Source: Nocardia sp. BMG111209 | Lineage (GTDB): Bacteria > Actinomycetota > Actinomycetes > Mycobacteriales > Mycobacteriaceae | DNA length: 64,000 nucleotides | Assembly (NCBI RefSeq): GCF_000381925.1 | Contig: NZ_KB907307.1 | Span: forward strand, 310,001-374,000 | Direction of reading: 5' to 3' | Shown: one piece after another, positions 42,290 to 51,009 of the stretch | Layout of the letters: each line of letters starts with the position of its first letter | Position numbering within the stretch: position 1 is the stretch's first letter | Program-made: the position numbers and the translations under genes | Notes under the pieces: generated by a model | What the model was told of the DNA's origin: nothing | Database searches by the model: none | The model's input: the letters and a program-made list of their open reading frames with translations, nothing else

Positions 42290-45200
42290 TCAGCGGTCCG
42301 GCAGGCCGGCGCGGCGTGCCCGGTTGGATTCGATCTCGTCGAGGATGCGCTGCAGGAACTGCCGCGACGGCATCTGCTCCGTTCGCGGTGCGCCGTACAG
42401 GGTTTCGGCGATCGAGGCGAGGGACGGCCCGCCGTTGTCGACGGCGAACCGGACGAGGCCGAGCTGAGCGCACTGCTGCAGGGCCGGGGTCAGCTGATCG
42501 ATGGCATCCGCGGTGCGGCCGCCGGCGGCCAGACAGCCCCCGAACAGCAACTGCGCCTGCAGAAGTGCCCGCGGCCGCCGCTGCGATCGAATCTGCCGCG
42601 ACATCTCCTCGGCCCGCTGGGTCGCCTGCCGGATCGACGCGGGTGACCGCTCGGCGAGCAGGATCCGGACGGCCGAATCCTGGTCCATTTCCGCTCGGCT
42701 GGCCCGGAATTGGTCCGGCTGCGGACGATACGTGCCCAGGTGCGTGAGCCGCGTCCGCTCGCCCGCCGCGATCCGCAGGCCGAGCCGGATCTGTTCGTTG
42801 CGGATCCGCGACGACAGCCGGGGCAGCGAAAGGGCCTGCGCGACTTTCTCTCCCGCGGCGAGGGTCTGCTCCGCCTCGGCGGTCCGGCCGCGGACGGCCG
42901 CCAGCCGCGCCGCGGTGCCGTACGAGGCGATCAGGATTTCGACGTTGACGGTCTCGATATCCTCGCCCGCCGGGAGCAGTTCGTCCGCCTCGGCGAATTG
43001 TCCTGTCTGGTACAGCAATTCGGCCAACTGCGCGGCGGCGATGAGTCCGGGGGTGTTCGGCCACCGGCCGGATTCGAGCGCCACCGACACGACGTTGCGC
43101 AGGATCCGGTCGGCGTCGTCCACGTCGAGCTGCTCGAAAGCCGCTGCGGCGACGGTGACCTCGTTCAGGACGACGAGGAACTGCCCATCGGAGGTGTCCG
43201 GCGCCGGACCGCGCCAGCGCCGGGCCTCGTCGAAATCGAAGCTCAGCAGGGCCGTGGTGGCCAGGAGCAGCCGGCCGACACCGGCGATGTACGGCGGTAG
43301 CGAAGGCCGCAGCCGCAGCCGTTGTTTCGCGGTCGGCGACAGGTCGCGGAAACGATCGGACTGCAGGGTGAGTCCGGCCGCCGCGATCTCGCAGGCCAGG
43401 TCCAGTTCCGCCGTGCGGGCATCGGCCGGTCGGCCGGCGAGCAGTTGCCGGGCGCGGTCGTAGGCGGCCCGCACCGCGTCCAGGTGCAGCAGCGCCAGTT
43501 GTGCCATGGCGACGGCGAGTTGCAGCCGGGGATCGGTCTCGGTGACCGCCGGCGGCAACTTGTCCACCAGGGCCAGGAACGTGACCATCCTGGAGTCCGA
43601 CAGCAGCGCGTCGGACCGGTCCACGACCAGCCGCAACGCCGCGCCGGGCGCGCCGGCGGCCAGGAAATGGTCGACGGCGTCGGTGAGCATCTCCTGCCCG
43701 GCGAACCACTCCGCCGCGACCAGGTGCAGGTCTGCGGTCGGATCGGGATCCCGCTGGGCCAGCCGGTGGCGCAGGAAATCGGCGAACAGGCTGTGATAGC
43801 GGAACCGATGCTGCTCCTCGTCCACACTGCGCAGGAACAGACCCCGCTGGTGGATCGCCCGGAGCAGATCCTGCGCGTCCGGTCGTCCGGTGAGGGCCTC
43901 GGCGAGTTCGCCGGAGATCGTCTCGGCCACCGCGGTCCGCATCATGAATTCGAGGACGTCGGGCTCGATCTCCTCGACGACGTTCTCCATCAGGTACCGG
44001 CCGATGGTCCGGTGGTGCCCGGAGATCCGGTCGATGCGCTCGGCGAGGTCGGACTTCCCCCGCATGGACAGCGCGGCCAGTTGCAGTCCGGCGGCCCAGC
44101 CCTCGGTCGTGTCGCGCAGATGCTCCGCCTCCGGGCGGCTCAGCGGCAGCCCCCCGATCCCGAGCAGCAGCTGCTCGGTTTCCGGTTCGTCGAATCGCAG
44201 TGCCTGCTCATCGATCTCGACCACTTCGTCCTGAGCCCGCAAGCCGGCCAACGGAAGTCCCGTCGCGTACCGGCTGGTCACGATGAGCCGCAGATGATGA
44301 CAGGCGTGGTCGAGCAGATACCGCATCGCCGCCTTGGCCTCGGTACTGCGAATCCGATGCCAGTCGTCGACGACGACGGCGACGGTCCGGCCACTGCGGT
44401 GGATCTCGTCGATCACCATCGTCAGCACGCGCTGGGACGCACCGGCCGACCCCTCCTCTAGCACCCGGGCGAGCCCGGCGGCGAGATTCGGCAGCAGCTG
44501 CCGGACGGCGCCGACGAAGCGGGACAGGCCCCAGGCGATGTTGTTGTCGTCCGAGCGCACGGTCAGCCAGGTGGTCGGGATGCCCTCGGCGGCCAGCTCG
44601 GCGGCCCACTGGGCGGCGAGGGTGCTCTTGCCGTAACCCGGCGGTCCGTGCACGAAGACCAGCCGCCGATTCCCGCCCGCCCGCAGGGTGTCGAGCAGCC
44701 GCGGCCGGTCGACCAGGCGATCGGCGGTGACCGGCGGCCGGAAGTGGGCCACCCCCGCACCGGCGGGCCCGGTCCCGCTCGGCGCGGGTGCGCGGGCCGG
44801 TGCGACGGCGACGAAGGCGTCGACGGTGAGTCCGGCGGCGAACTGGATATCGCGCAGCCGGGCCGCGAACTCGCGCGCCGAACCGGGCCGATCCTCGGGC
44901 CGCCGGTCCGTCGCCGCCCCGACGGCCGACCACAGCGCGGCCGGGATCGCCGCCGCGCGCTCGTCCGGCATCGATCCGGTGCGAGGTCGGAAGGGTTGTG
45001 CGGCAAGGGATTCACCGTGCTCGCGGCCGCCGGGCGGATGTCCGGTGAGGGCGGCGAACATGGTGGCGCCGAGCCCGTACAGGTCGGCCGCCGGTGTCGC
45101 GGGCCGGCTCCGCGACACCTCCGGAGCGGCGTAGCCGGGCGAGGCGGTGACCGCGGTGGAGTGGAGGATCCCGGCGATCTCGAAGTCGGCCAGTTGCGGC

Positions 45201-45691
45201 GCACCGTCATCGGTGAACACGATGTTCGCCGGTTCCACCGCACCGTGCACGAGGCCGACGGCATGCCCGGCAGCCAGCGCGCCGGCGAGCTTCACGCCGA
45301 GGCAGAGCACCTCCGGAAACCGCAGGGCGCCCTCGTGGCGGATCCGGTGTTCCAGTGTTCCCCGCGCCCGGAACGGCGTGACCAGGTACGGGAATCCGGC
45401 CGCCGTGAACCCCACCCGCAATACCCGGACGATATTCGGATGCGAGCAGATTCCGGCCGCCCGCGGTTCGCGGAGGAAGCGGGCCCGGTCGTCCTCGTCG
45501 AGCCCGATATCGGCGACTTCGACGGCGACGTCGAGGTGGCCGGAGTCGACGCACCGGTAGACGGCTCCGAACCGGCCCCGCCCGATCCACGCCACCACCT
45601 CGAACCCGGCCGATCCCAACTCGGCGGCGGCGACCTCCGGTCGAGTTCGGTTCGCATCGCGCGCGTCGTCGGGCGCCGGACGCCTGTCCAC
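42290..45691 (-). CDS. PknK-like protein: degenerate kinase domain + MalT-type ATPase + TPR-like helices
   Basis: A 1133-residue STAND protein laid out like mycobacterial PknK. The N-terminal kinase fold (about 28-290) keeps the glycine loop IGRGRFGAVYR but has VAVEV where VAxK is required, HGAVEPAN for HRDxKxxN, and DFE for DFG: Lys, catalytic Asp and both loop basics are gone, so it should be a pseudokinase. The AAA/NACHT-like ATPase (about 320-620) is intact: Walker A GPPGYGKST at about 347 and Walker B VAVVVDDWH. A MalT-like helical-repeat region runs to the end. No C-terminal LuxR HTH is seen. Start is a GTG with an RBS unusually close; uncertain. It is 38 nt from the MarR start region. 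Confidence 0.87.
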   Translation of the reverse strand: MDRRPAPDDARDANRTRPEVAAAELGSAGFEVVAWIGRGRFGAVYRCVDSGHLDVAVEVADIGLDEDDRARFLREPRAAGICSHPNIVRVLRVGFTAAGFPYLVTPFRARGTLEHRIRHEGALRFPEVLCLGVKLAGALAAGHAVGLVHGAVEPANIVFTDDGAPQLADFEIAGILHSTAVTASPGYAAPEVSRSRPATPAADLYGLGATMFAALTGHPPGGREHGESLAAQPFRPRTGSMPDERAAAIPAALWSAVGAATDRRPEDRPGSAREFAARLRDIQFAAGLTVDAFVAVAPARAPAPSGTGPAGAGVAHFRPPVTADRLVDRPRLLDTLRAGGNRRLVFVHGPPGYGKSTLAAQWAAELAAEGIPTTWLTVRSDDNNIAWGLSRFVGAVRQLLPNLAAGLARVLEEGSAGASQRVLTMVIDEIHRSGRTVAVVVDDWHRIRSTEAKAAMRYLLDHACHHLRLIVTSRYATGLPLAGLRAQDEVVEIDEQALRFDEPETEQLLLGIGGLPLSRPEAEHLRDTTEGWAAGLQLAALSMRGKSDLAERIDRISGHHRTIGRYLMENVVEEIEPDVLEFMMRTAVAETISGELAEALTGRPDAQDLLRAIHQRGLFLRSVDEEQHRFRYHSLFADFLRHRLAQRDPDPTADLHLVAAEWFAGQEMLTDAVDHFLAAGAPGAALRLVVDRSDALLSDSRMVTFLALVDKLPPAVTETDPRLQLAVAMAQLALLHLDAVRAAYDRARQLLAGRPADARTAELDLACEIAAAGLTLQSDRFRDLSPTAKQRLRLRPSLPPYIAGVGRLLLATTALLSFDFDEARRWRGPAPDTSDGQFLVVLNEVTVAAAAFEQLDVDDADRILRNVVSVALESGRWPNTPGLIAAAQLAELLYQTGQFAEADELLPAGEDIETVNVEILIASYGTAARLAAVRGRTAEAEQTLAAGEKVAQALSLPRLSSRIRNEQIRLGLRIAAGERTRLTHLGTYRPQPDQFRASRAEMDQDSAVRILLAERSPASIRQATQRAEEMSRQIRSQRRPRALLQAQLLFGGCLAAGGRTADAIDQLTPALQQCAQLGLVRFAVDNGGPSLASIAETLYGAPRTEQMPSRQFLQRILDEIESNRARRAGLPDR

Positions 45692-45848
45692 ACCTCCACC
45701 TGAATCCGGTGGCCCGGACCGACCGGCCGCTTCCGGCGATACGCCGGAGGGCGTCGGCCCGTACCTGGTAGCAAACTTTCAGTTGACAATCCGAGTATAG
45801 GTGTCACTCTTTTCGGAGTTCATTGATATCCGAATGGACTTATATGGT

Positions 45849-47570
45849 TCAGATCGACCCGGTGCGGAGCGTCTCCAGATTGTCGGCGGTGACGTCGGTC
45901 GGGTCCGTATCCGGTCCGACCAGCACGACGGTGCAGTGTGCGGCGTGGGTGAGCGCGGTGGTGAAGCTGCCGTCGGTGAACTGCGCGAGCGGTCCACGCG
46001 GTGAGCGGCCGATCGCGACCGCGCGGGCGCCGACGCGGTCGGCATGCCGGGCGAGTACCCGGCCCGCGGCGGCGTGGTCGCCGACGCCGGCGAGGATCTG
46101 CCCGGCGGCGGAGATTCCCTGGGCGGCAACACGATCCAGATGTGCGACGACCGCGGCCCGAGCCTGTTCGCCGGTCTCGGTCTCGGTGGCCTGCTCCTCG
46201 ACCACCGCGGTCTGCTGGACGTGGACGATCTCCAGCACGCTGCCGGTGTCCCGGGCCAGCCGCGCGGCGGCGTCGACGACCGCGGGGGCCCGGCCGTCGG
46301 CGCCGACCGCCACGATCACCCGGGAGACGCCGTCGGCCGCCGGCGCGCCCACGGCGGTGAGAGTCGGCGGCACGGGCGCGGATTCGCCGAGCCGTTCCTC
46401 GGCCCGGCGCAACATGCCGTGCCCGGTGGCCAGGACCGGGATGGCGAGGACGAATGCGGCGGCGCCGACGTAGAACGGCAGGCCGAGCCCGGCCGCGTCG
46501 GCGAGTTTCCCCGCGGCGTAGGGCGCGATCCCGCCGCCGATGAACCGCACGAATCCGTACGCGGAGGAGGCGACGGGCCGTTCCACCGGCGCGACCAGCA
46601 TCACGGCCTGGGTGGTGAGGGTGTTGTTGATCCCGATGCAGGCGCCGCTGACGATCACGGCCACGATGACGACGGCCGGGGTGTCCACGCAGGCCGCGAT
46701 GACCGCCATGATGACGGCGAGGGTGGCGAGGTTGGCGTAGAGCACCGGCGCGGTGCCGAATCGGGCCTGCAACCGCGGCGCACCCAGCACGCTGAACCCG
46801 GCGACGAGCAGACCCCAGCCGGTGAAGACCAGGCCGAGCTGGATCGCGTCGAGCTTCATCGGGTACGGCGCGTAGCCCAGCATGGTGAAGAAGCCCCAGT
46901 TGTACATCAGCGCGACGATGCCCATGGTGAGCAGGCTGCGGTGCCGCAGCGCCTTCAGCGGCGCCACCGGCGAGGTGGCGTGCTGCGGCCGCGGGGTGTC
47001 CGGCACCAGGGTCGCGGTCGCGACCAGCGCCACGGTCATCAGCGCCGCGACCCCGAAGAACGGTCCCCGCCAACTGATGTCACCGAGCAGCCCGCCCAGC
47101 AGCGGACCGACCGCGATCCCGAGGCCCAGTGCGGTCTCGTAGAGGATGATCGCGCCGCCGAACCCGCCGCTGGCGGAGGCGACGATCACCGCCAGCGAGG
47201 TCGTGATGAACATGGCGTTGCCCAGGCCCCACCCGGCCCGGAAGCCGACGATCCCGCCGATCGACCCGCTCAGACCCGCGAGCGCGGAGAACACGACGAT
47301 CACGACCAGGCCCGCGACCAGGGTGAGTTTGGCGCCGATCCGGCTCGACACCCACCCGACGAAGATCATCGCCACCGCGGTGACGATCAGATAGCTGCTG
47401 AACAGCAGCGCGACCTGACTCGGCGTGGCGTGCAGATTCTTCGCCAGCGCGGGCAGGATCGGATCCACCAGGCCGATCCCCATGAACGAGATCACGCACG
47501 CGAACGCGACGGCCCAGACGGCCTTCGGCTGACGGAACGGACTGGCGGATGTGTCGTGCGTCGTACTCAT
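45849..47570 (-). CDS. MFS transporter fused to C-terminal UspA domain
   Basis: A 573-residue protein. Residues about 10-405 are a 12-helix MFS (MGIGLVDPILPALAKNL, GWVSSRIGAKLTL, GALLGGLLGDISWRGPFF-type loops). A universal-stress domain follows (about 415-560; VSRVIVAVGADGRAPAVVDAA, then GVGDHAAAGRVLARHADRVGARAVAIGRSPRG and TTALTHAAHCTVVLVG). The GRSxRG-(9)-S/T ATP motif looks usable. A transporter with a built-in nucleotide-binding regulator is unusual but known in actinobacteria. The ATG at 47570 with GGAGAAGG 5 nt before it is chosen over a GTG at 47585. Divergent/adjacent MarR upstream on the same strand. Confidence 0.9.
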   Translation of the reverse strand: MSTTHDTSASPFRQPKAVWAVAFACVISFMGIGLVDPILPALAKNLHATPSQVALLFSSYLIVTAVAMIFVGWVSSRIGAKLTLVAGLVVIVVFSALAGLSGSIGGIVGFRAGWGLGNAMFITTSLAVIVASASGGFGGAIILYETALGLGIAVGPLLGGLLGDISWRGPFFGVAALMTVALVATATLVPDTPRPQHATSPVAPLKALRHRSLLTMGIVALMYNWGFFTMLGYAPYPMKLDAIQLGLVFTGWGLLVAGFSVLGAPRLQARFGTAPVLYANLATLAVIMAVIAACVDTPAVVIVAVIVSGACIGINNTLTTQAVMLVAPVERPVASSAYGFVRFIGGGIAPYAAGKLADAAGLGLPFYVGAAAFVLAIPVLATGHGMLRRAEERLGESAPVPPTLTAVGAPAADGVSRVIVAVGADGRAPAVVDAAARLARDTGSVLEIVHVQQTAVVEEQATETETGEQARAAVVAHLDRVAAQGISAAGQILAGVGDHAAAGRVLARHADRVGARAVAIGRSPRGPLAQFTDGSFTTALTHAAHCTVVLVGPDTDPTDVTADNLETLRTGSI

Positions 47571-47620
47571 AGCGGCCTTCTCCACAGTGCGGGAACGTAT
47601 TTCGGCGAGGACAGGCCGCC

Positions 47621-48058
47621 TCAGGGCCCGTGGATCGCGCGGGCCAGCGCGGGCAGCGCGATCAGCACCGCGCTGCGCTCGGACTCGGACAACTTCGCGA
47701 CCAGCTGCCCCAGCGCCAGGGAACGTTCGGTCTGCCGCTGCGACAACACGATCCGGCCGTTGTCGGTGATCTCCACCAGGACCCCGCGGCCGTCCGTGCG
47801 ATGCGCGCCGCGGGCGACCAGCCGATCCCGCTCCATCCGCGTCACCAGCTGCGTCATGCTCGGTTGCGAAACATGTTCCGCGCGAGCCAGTTCCGTGAGC
47901 CGCTGCGGCCCCTCCCGTCCCAATCGGCTCAGTACCGCCGCGGCGGCCGTACTCAACTCGCCGGTCGTGGTGCTGCGCCGCACATAGCGGACCAGCTCCT
48001 CGACCGCGGCGGTCAACTCCTGCATCCGCGTCTCGTCCGGCCCCGGATCCTGATGCAT
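47621..48058 (-). CDS. MarR family regulator
   Basis: A 145-residue MarR. STAAAAVLSRLGREGPQRL, ELARAEHVSQPSMTQLVTRMERD (recognition helix) and RTDGRGVLVEITDNG (wing). It lies 50 nt upstream of the MFS-UspA gene on the same strand and probably controls it as one operon. The AT-rich CATAGGCTAATTATG beside the start codon (48056-48070) is a possible MarR site. Confidence 0.92.
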   Translation of the reverse strand: MHQDPGPDETRMQELTAAVEELVRYVRRSTTTGELSTAAAAVLSRLGREGPQRLTELARAEHVSQPSMTQLVTRMERDRLVARGAHRTDGRGVLVEITDNGRIVLSQRQTERSLALGQLVAKLSESERSAVLIALPALARAIHGP

Positions 48059-48067
48059 AGGCTAATT

Positions 48068-49198
48068 ATGTACATGCCGGCGGCACGATGGCAATCGGAG
48101 AGCCGACGTCGTGGCGAGCGCCGACCGGGCCGAGCCTCGATACGGCGGTGCATCCCGGGGTGCGATAATGGCCGGCACGCGTCCCGGACCCGCCGGGAGC
48201 CCGGCCGGGGAGGTGGCACCACGAGCGCGCAACGGACCTCCCGGCCCACCAACGCGGATGTCGCGCGCCTGGCCGAGGTGTCGATCGCCACGGTCAGCTA
48301 CGTGTTGAACAACACTGCGGGACGGCGCATCTCGGAACGCACCCGGGAGGCGGTGCATCGTGCCGCCGAGCAACTGGGCTACCGGCCCAATGTCGCCGCC
48401 CGCAATCTCGCGCGCGGCAGCGGCGGGGTGGTGCTGTACGTGGTGCCGCGAGTCGCGGTGGGGGAGATGCCGATTCAGGCCGGCAGCCTGCTGGCCACCG
48501 AACTCGCCCGGCACGGCCTGCTGCAGGTCCAGATCTTCGAGACCGAGGACGACCGGCACGTCGTCGAGGCGGTCGAGGGTCTGGATCCGATGGCCGTCAT
48601 CAGCATGTTCCCGCTGAGCGACGCCGTCCGGACGGCCGTGGACGCGGCGCGGATCCCGGGCATCGAGGTCGGTCTGCTGCCCGCGTTCGGGGATCCGCTG
48701 CTGATCGTCGGCTCGCTGCGCGTGGGCCATCTCGTCGAGCGTGGCCATCGCCGGATCGCGTTCGCCCACACCGATATCGCGAAATGGCGGGCCATGGGCG
48801 ACCACTGGCTGGAGGGCGTCGCGCAGGCCGCCGCCGGGCACGGTCTGCCGCCGATCGTCGTCGGCGACGTCACCGCCGCGAATGCCGCGACGGTGGTCGG
48901 CGGGTGGGTGCGCGACGGCGTCACCGCGGTCTGCGCGCAGAGCGACGAGATCGCCTGCTTGGTCCTGCACGGCCTCCACCAGGCGGGCCTGCGCTGCCCG
49001 GACGACCTCGCCGTGATCGGGGTCGACGCCAACCCGCTCGGCGCGTATCTCTCGCCCCCGCTGACCACCGTGGAATTCAAACCGGCCGCCGTCGCCGACA
49101 TCGCCATCGCCGCCACTCTCGCGGAACTCGGGTTGCCCGATCGAACTGCCCGCGAGCCCGCGCCGCTGGCCGAGCTGATCGTCCGCGCCTCCACCTAG
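48068..49198 (+). CDS. LacI family regulator (start uncertain)
   Basis: HTH is NADVARLAEVSIATVSYVLN, beginning at 48251, followed by the hinge AAEQLGYRPNVAARNLARG and a periplasmic-binding-protein-like sensor domain (RVGHLVERGHRRIAF, AVCAQSDEIACLVLHGLHQAG, DLAVIGVDANPLG). About 316 residues from the HTH on, normal for LacI. The problem is the start: the only in-frame ATGs are at 48068 and 48074, giving an arginine-rich 60-residue extension and no room for a promoter. Between them and the HTH there is no ATG, GTG or TTG. An out-of-frame GTG near 48214 with GGGGAGG suggests a 1-nt indel or a rare start codon. Confidence 0.8.
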   Translation: MYMPAARWQSESRRRGERRPGRASIRRCIPGCDNGRHASRTRREPGRGGGTTSAQRTSRPTNADVARLAEVSIATVSYVLNNTAGRRISERTREAVHRAAEQLGYRPNVAARNLARGSGGVVLYVVPRVAVGEMPIQAGSLLATELARHGLLQVQIFETEDDRHVVEAVEGLDPMAVISMFPLSDAVRTAVDAARIPGIEVGLLPAFGDPLLIVGSLRVGHLVERGHRRIAFAHTDIAKWRAMGDHWLEGVAQAAAGHGLPPIVVGDVTAANAATVVGGWVRDGVTAVCAQSDEIACLVLHGLHQAGLRCPDDLAVIGVDANPLGAYLSPPLTTVEFKPAAVADIAIAATLAELGLPDRTAREPAPLAELIVRAST

Positions 49199-49364
49199 TT
49201 CCGGGATCCGATTTCCGGCCGGACCCGTGCGGCCCCGACCCGGTCCCGTCGTCCCTGTGCACTCGAAATATCCAGCGGTACAGGCTGTTTCGTGAGCCTC
49301 GGGCCGTGGGTGCGAGATATCCGCAGTATGTCCATCCCCGCTGACAAGCCTCTGGACACCATCG

Positions 49365-49380
49365 GGTTAAGCGCATAACC
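49365..49380. promoter_or_regulatory. LacI-type operator before aldehyde dehydrogenase
   Basis: GGTTAAGCGCATAACC: 7 of 8 pairs match around a central CG, close to the AAnCGnTT core of LacI-family sites. It lies 71 bp before the aldehyde dehydrogenase and 167 bp after the LacI gene. The rest of the 252-bp gap is unremarkable. Confidence 0.55.
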
Positions 49381-49450
49381 TACTCATGGCGACGGCGCTG
49401 GGGAGCAGGGCTCGTCGCGATCGAACAGATACGCGTGAGGAGCGATACCC

Positions 49451-50908
49451 ATGTCGGTGCAGTCCGTGCTGGAGGAGATTCGTGAGCGGCCCGGTTCCGG
49501 TGAGGTGATCCCGATCATCGACCCGGCCACCGAGGAGCAGATCACCGAGTTCACCGACGGCGGAGCGGAAGCCGTCGACGCCGCGGTCGCGCGGGCGAAG
49601 GCGACGGCGGATTCGGGCGTCTGGAAAGACCTGGCGGCCAGCAAGAAAGCCAAGATCCTGTGGCGCATCGCCGATCTGATCGACGAGAACGCGGCGGTGC
49701 TGGCCGGGCTGGAGTCGCTGAACGCGGGTATCCCGGAATTCCAGGCGCAGACCATCGTCGAGGTCGGTTCGGAATGGTTCCGGTACTACGCCGGATGGTG
49801 CACCAAGCTCGACGGCATCGCCCACGACGTGGCGACCACCGGCCTCACCGGGGTCGAGTCGCGCCTGCACGCCTACAGCCTCAAGGAGCCGTACGGCGTT
49901 GTGGGACTGATCTTCCCGTGGAACGGCCCGGTGTTCAACTACTGCGCCAAGCTCGCGCCCGCGCTGGCGGCGGGTTGCAGCAGTATCGTGAAACCCGCTG
50001 AGGAGACCCCGCTCTCGGCCCTGGTGTTCGATCGGATCCTGGCCGAGGCCGGGATTCCGGACGGGGTGGTGAATCTGGTGACCGGATACGGTCACACCAC
50101 CGGTGCGGCCATCACCGCGCATCCGGATGTGGAGAAGGTGGCGTTCACCGGATCCACCGAGGTCGGGCGGGCGATCGTGCACGCCTCGGCGGACAGCAAT
50201 CTGAACAAGATCACCCTGGAACTGGGCGGCAAGTCGCCGGTGCTGATCTTCGACGACGCCGACATCGACACCGCGATCATGTACGCGGGCATCGGGACGT
50301 TCGTGCACTCGGGTCAGGCGTGTGTCTGCGGTTCGCGAATCCTGGTGCAGCGCTCCGTCTTCGACCGTGTGGTGGCGGGGCTGGCGCAGTTCGGCGACAG
50401 CCTGCAGCTCGGTGGCCCGAAGGACGAGGGCAGTATGATCGGCCCGCTGATCAGCAAGAAGCAGCTGAACCGGGTGCTGGGCTTCCTCGACGACGGCAAG
50501 TCCGACGGCGTGGAATACGTCACCGGCGGGCAGCGCCTGGACCGGCCGGGCTACTTCGTGCGCCCCACCGTGGTCACGAATGTGGATCCGGCGACGAGCC
50601 GGTTGTTCAAGGAGGAGATCTTCGGTCCGGTCGTGACGGTACTGCCGTTCGACACCGAGGAGGAGGCGGTCGCGCTGGCCAACGACAGCACCTACGGCCT
50701 CGCCGCCACGGTCTACACCAAGGATCTCGGCCGCGCGCACCGGGTCGCCAAGCGCCTGCAGGCCGGCACCGTATCGCTGAACTGCCAGTTGGTGTTCGAC
50801 CACTCGATGCCCTTCGGTGGTTACAAGCAGTCCGGCTGGGGCTTCGAATCCGGCCGCGCCGGCATCGAGACCTACCTGCAGACGAAATTCGTCTGGGCAC
50901 AGATGTAG
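49451..50908 (+). CDS. NAD(P)-dependent aldehyde dehydrogenase
   Basis: A 485-residue ALDH. VVGLIFPWNGPVFN and IVKPAEETPLSA near residues 155-185 are cofactor contacts, FTGSTEVGR near 235 the Rossmann turn, the general base Glu is in TLELGGKSP near 260 and the nucleophilic Cys in HSGQACVCGSR near 294. EEIFGPVVTVLPF and the C-terminal PFGGYKQSGWG are standard. GAGGAG is 9 nt before the ATG. Context suggests induction through the LacI regulator just upstream. Confidence 0.95.
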   Translation: MSVQSVLEEIRERPGSGEVIPIIDPATEEQITEFTDGGAEAVDAAVARAKATADSGVWKDLAASKKAKILWRIADLIDENAAVLAGLESLNAGIPEFQAQTIVEVGSEWFRYYAGWCTKLDGIAHDVATTGLTGVESRLHAYSLKEPYGVVGLIFPWNGPVFNYCAKLAPALAAGCSSIVKPAEETPLSALVFDRILAEAGIPDGVVNLVTGYGHTTGAAITAHPDVEKVAFTGSTEVGRAIVHASADSNLNKITLELGGKSPVLIFDDADIDTAIMYAGIGTFVHSGQACVCGSRILVQRSVFDRVVAGLAQFGDSLQLGGPKDEGSMIGPLISKKQLNRVLGFLDDGKSDGVEYVTGGQRLDRPGYFVRPTVVTNVDPATSRLFKEEIFGPVVTVLPFDTEEEAVALANDSTYGLAATVYTKDLGRAHRVAKRLQAGTVSLNCQLVFDHSMPFGGYKQSGWGFESGRAGIETYLQTKFVWAQM

Positions 50909-50924
50909 TCACGCAGGACGAGTT

Positions 50925-50957
50925 CCGGGCCGGTCGGCGCACCGCCGACCGGCCCGG
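50925..50957. terminator. Strong bidirectional hairpin terminator
   Basis: A perfect 15-bp stem (CCGGGCCGGTCGGCG at 50925-50939 with its complement at 50943-50957) and a 3-nt loop. It lies between the ends of the convergent aldehyde dehydrogenase and DUF1003 genes. Confidence 0.8.
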
Positions 50958-51009
50958 CCGCGCGCAGTGCGGATCCGCCTGCGCGGGAACGGATCACGGC
51001 TTGCCCGCG

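Noticed and set aside
42290..47570. PknK-like and MFS-UspA genes as one signalling operon
   Set aside because: A 157-bp gap and a possible promoter separate them, and there is no sequence sign of joint control.
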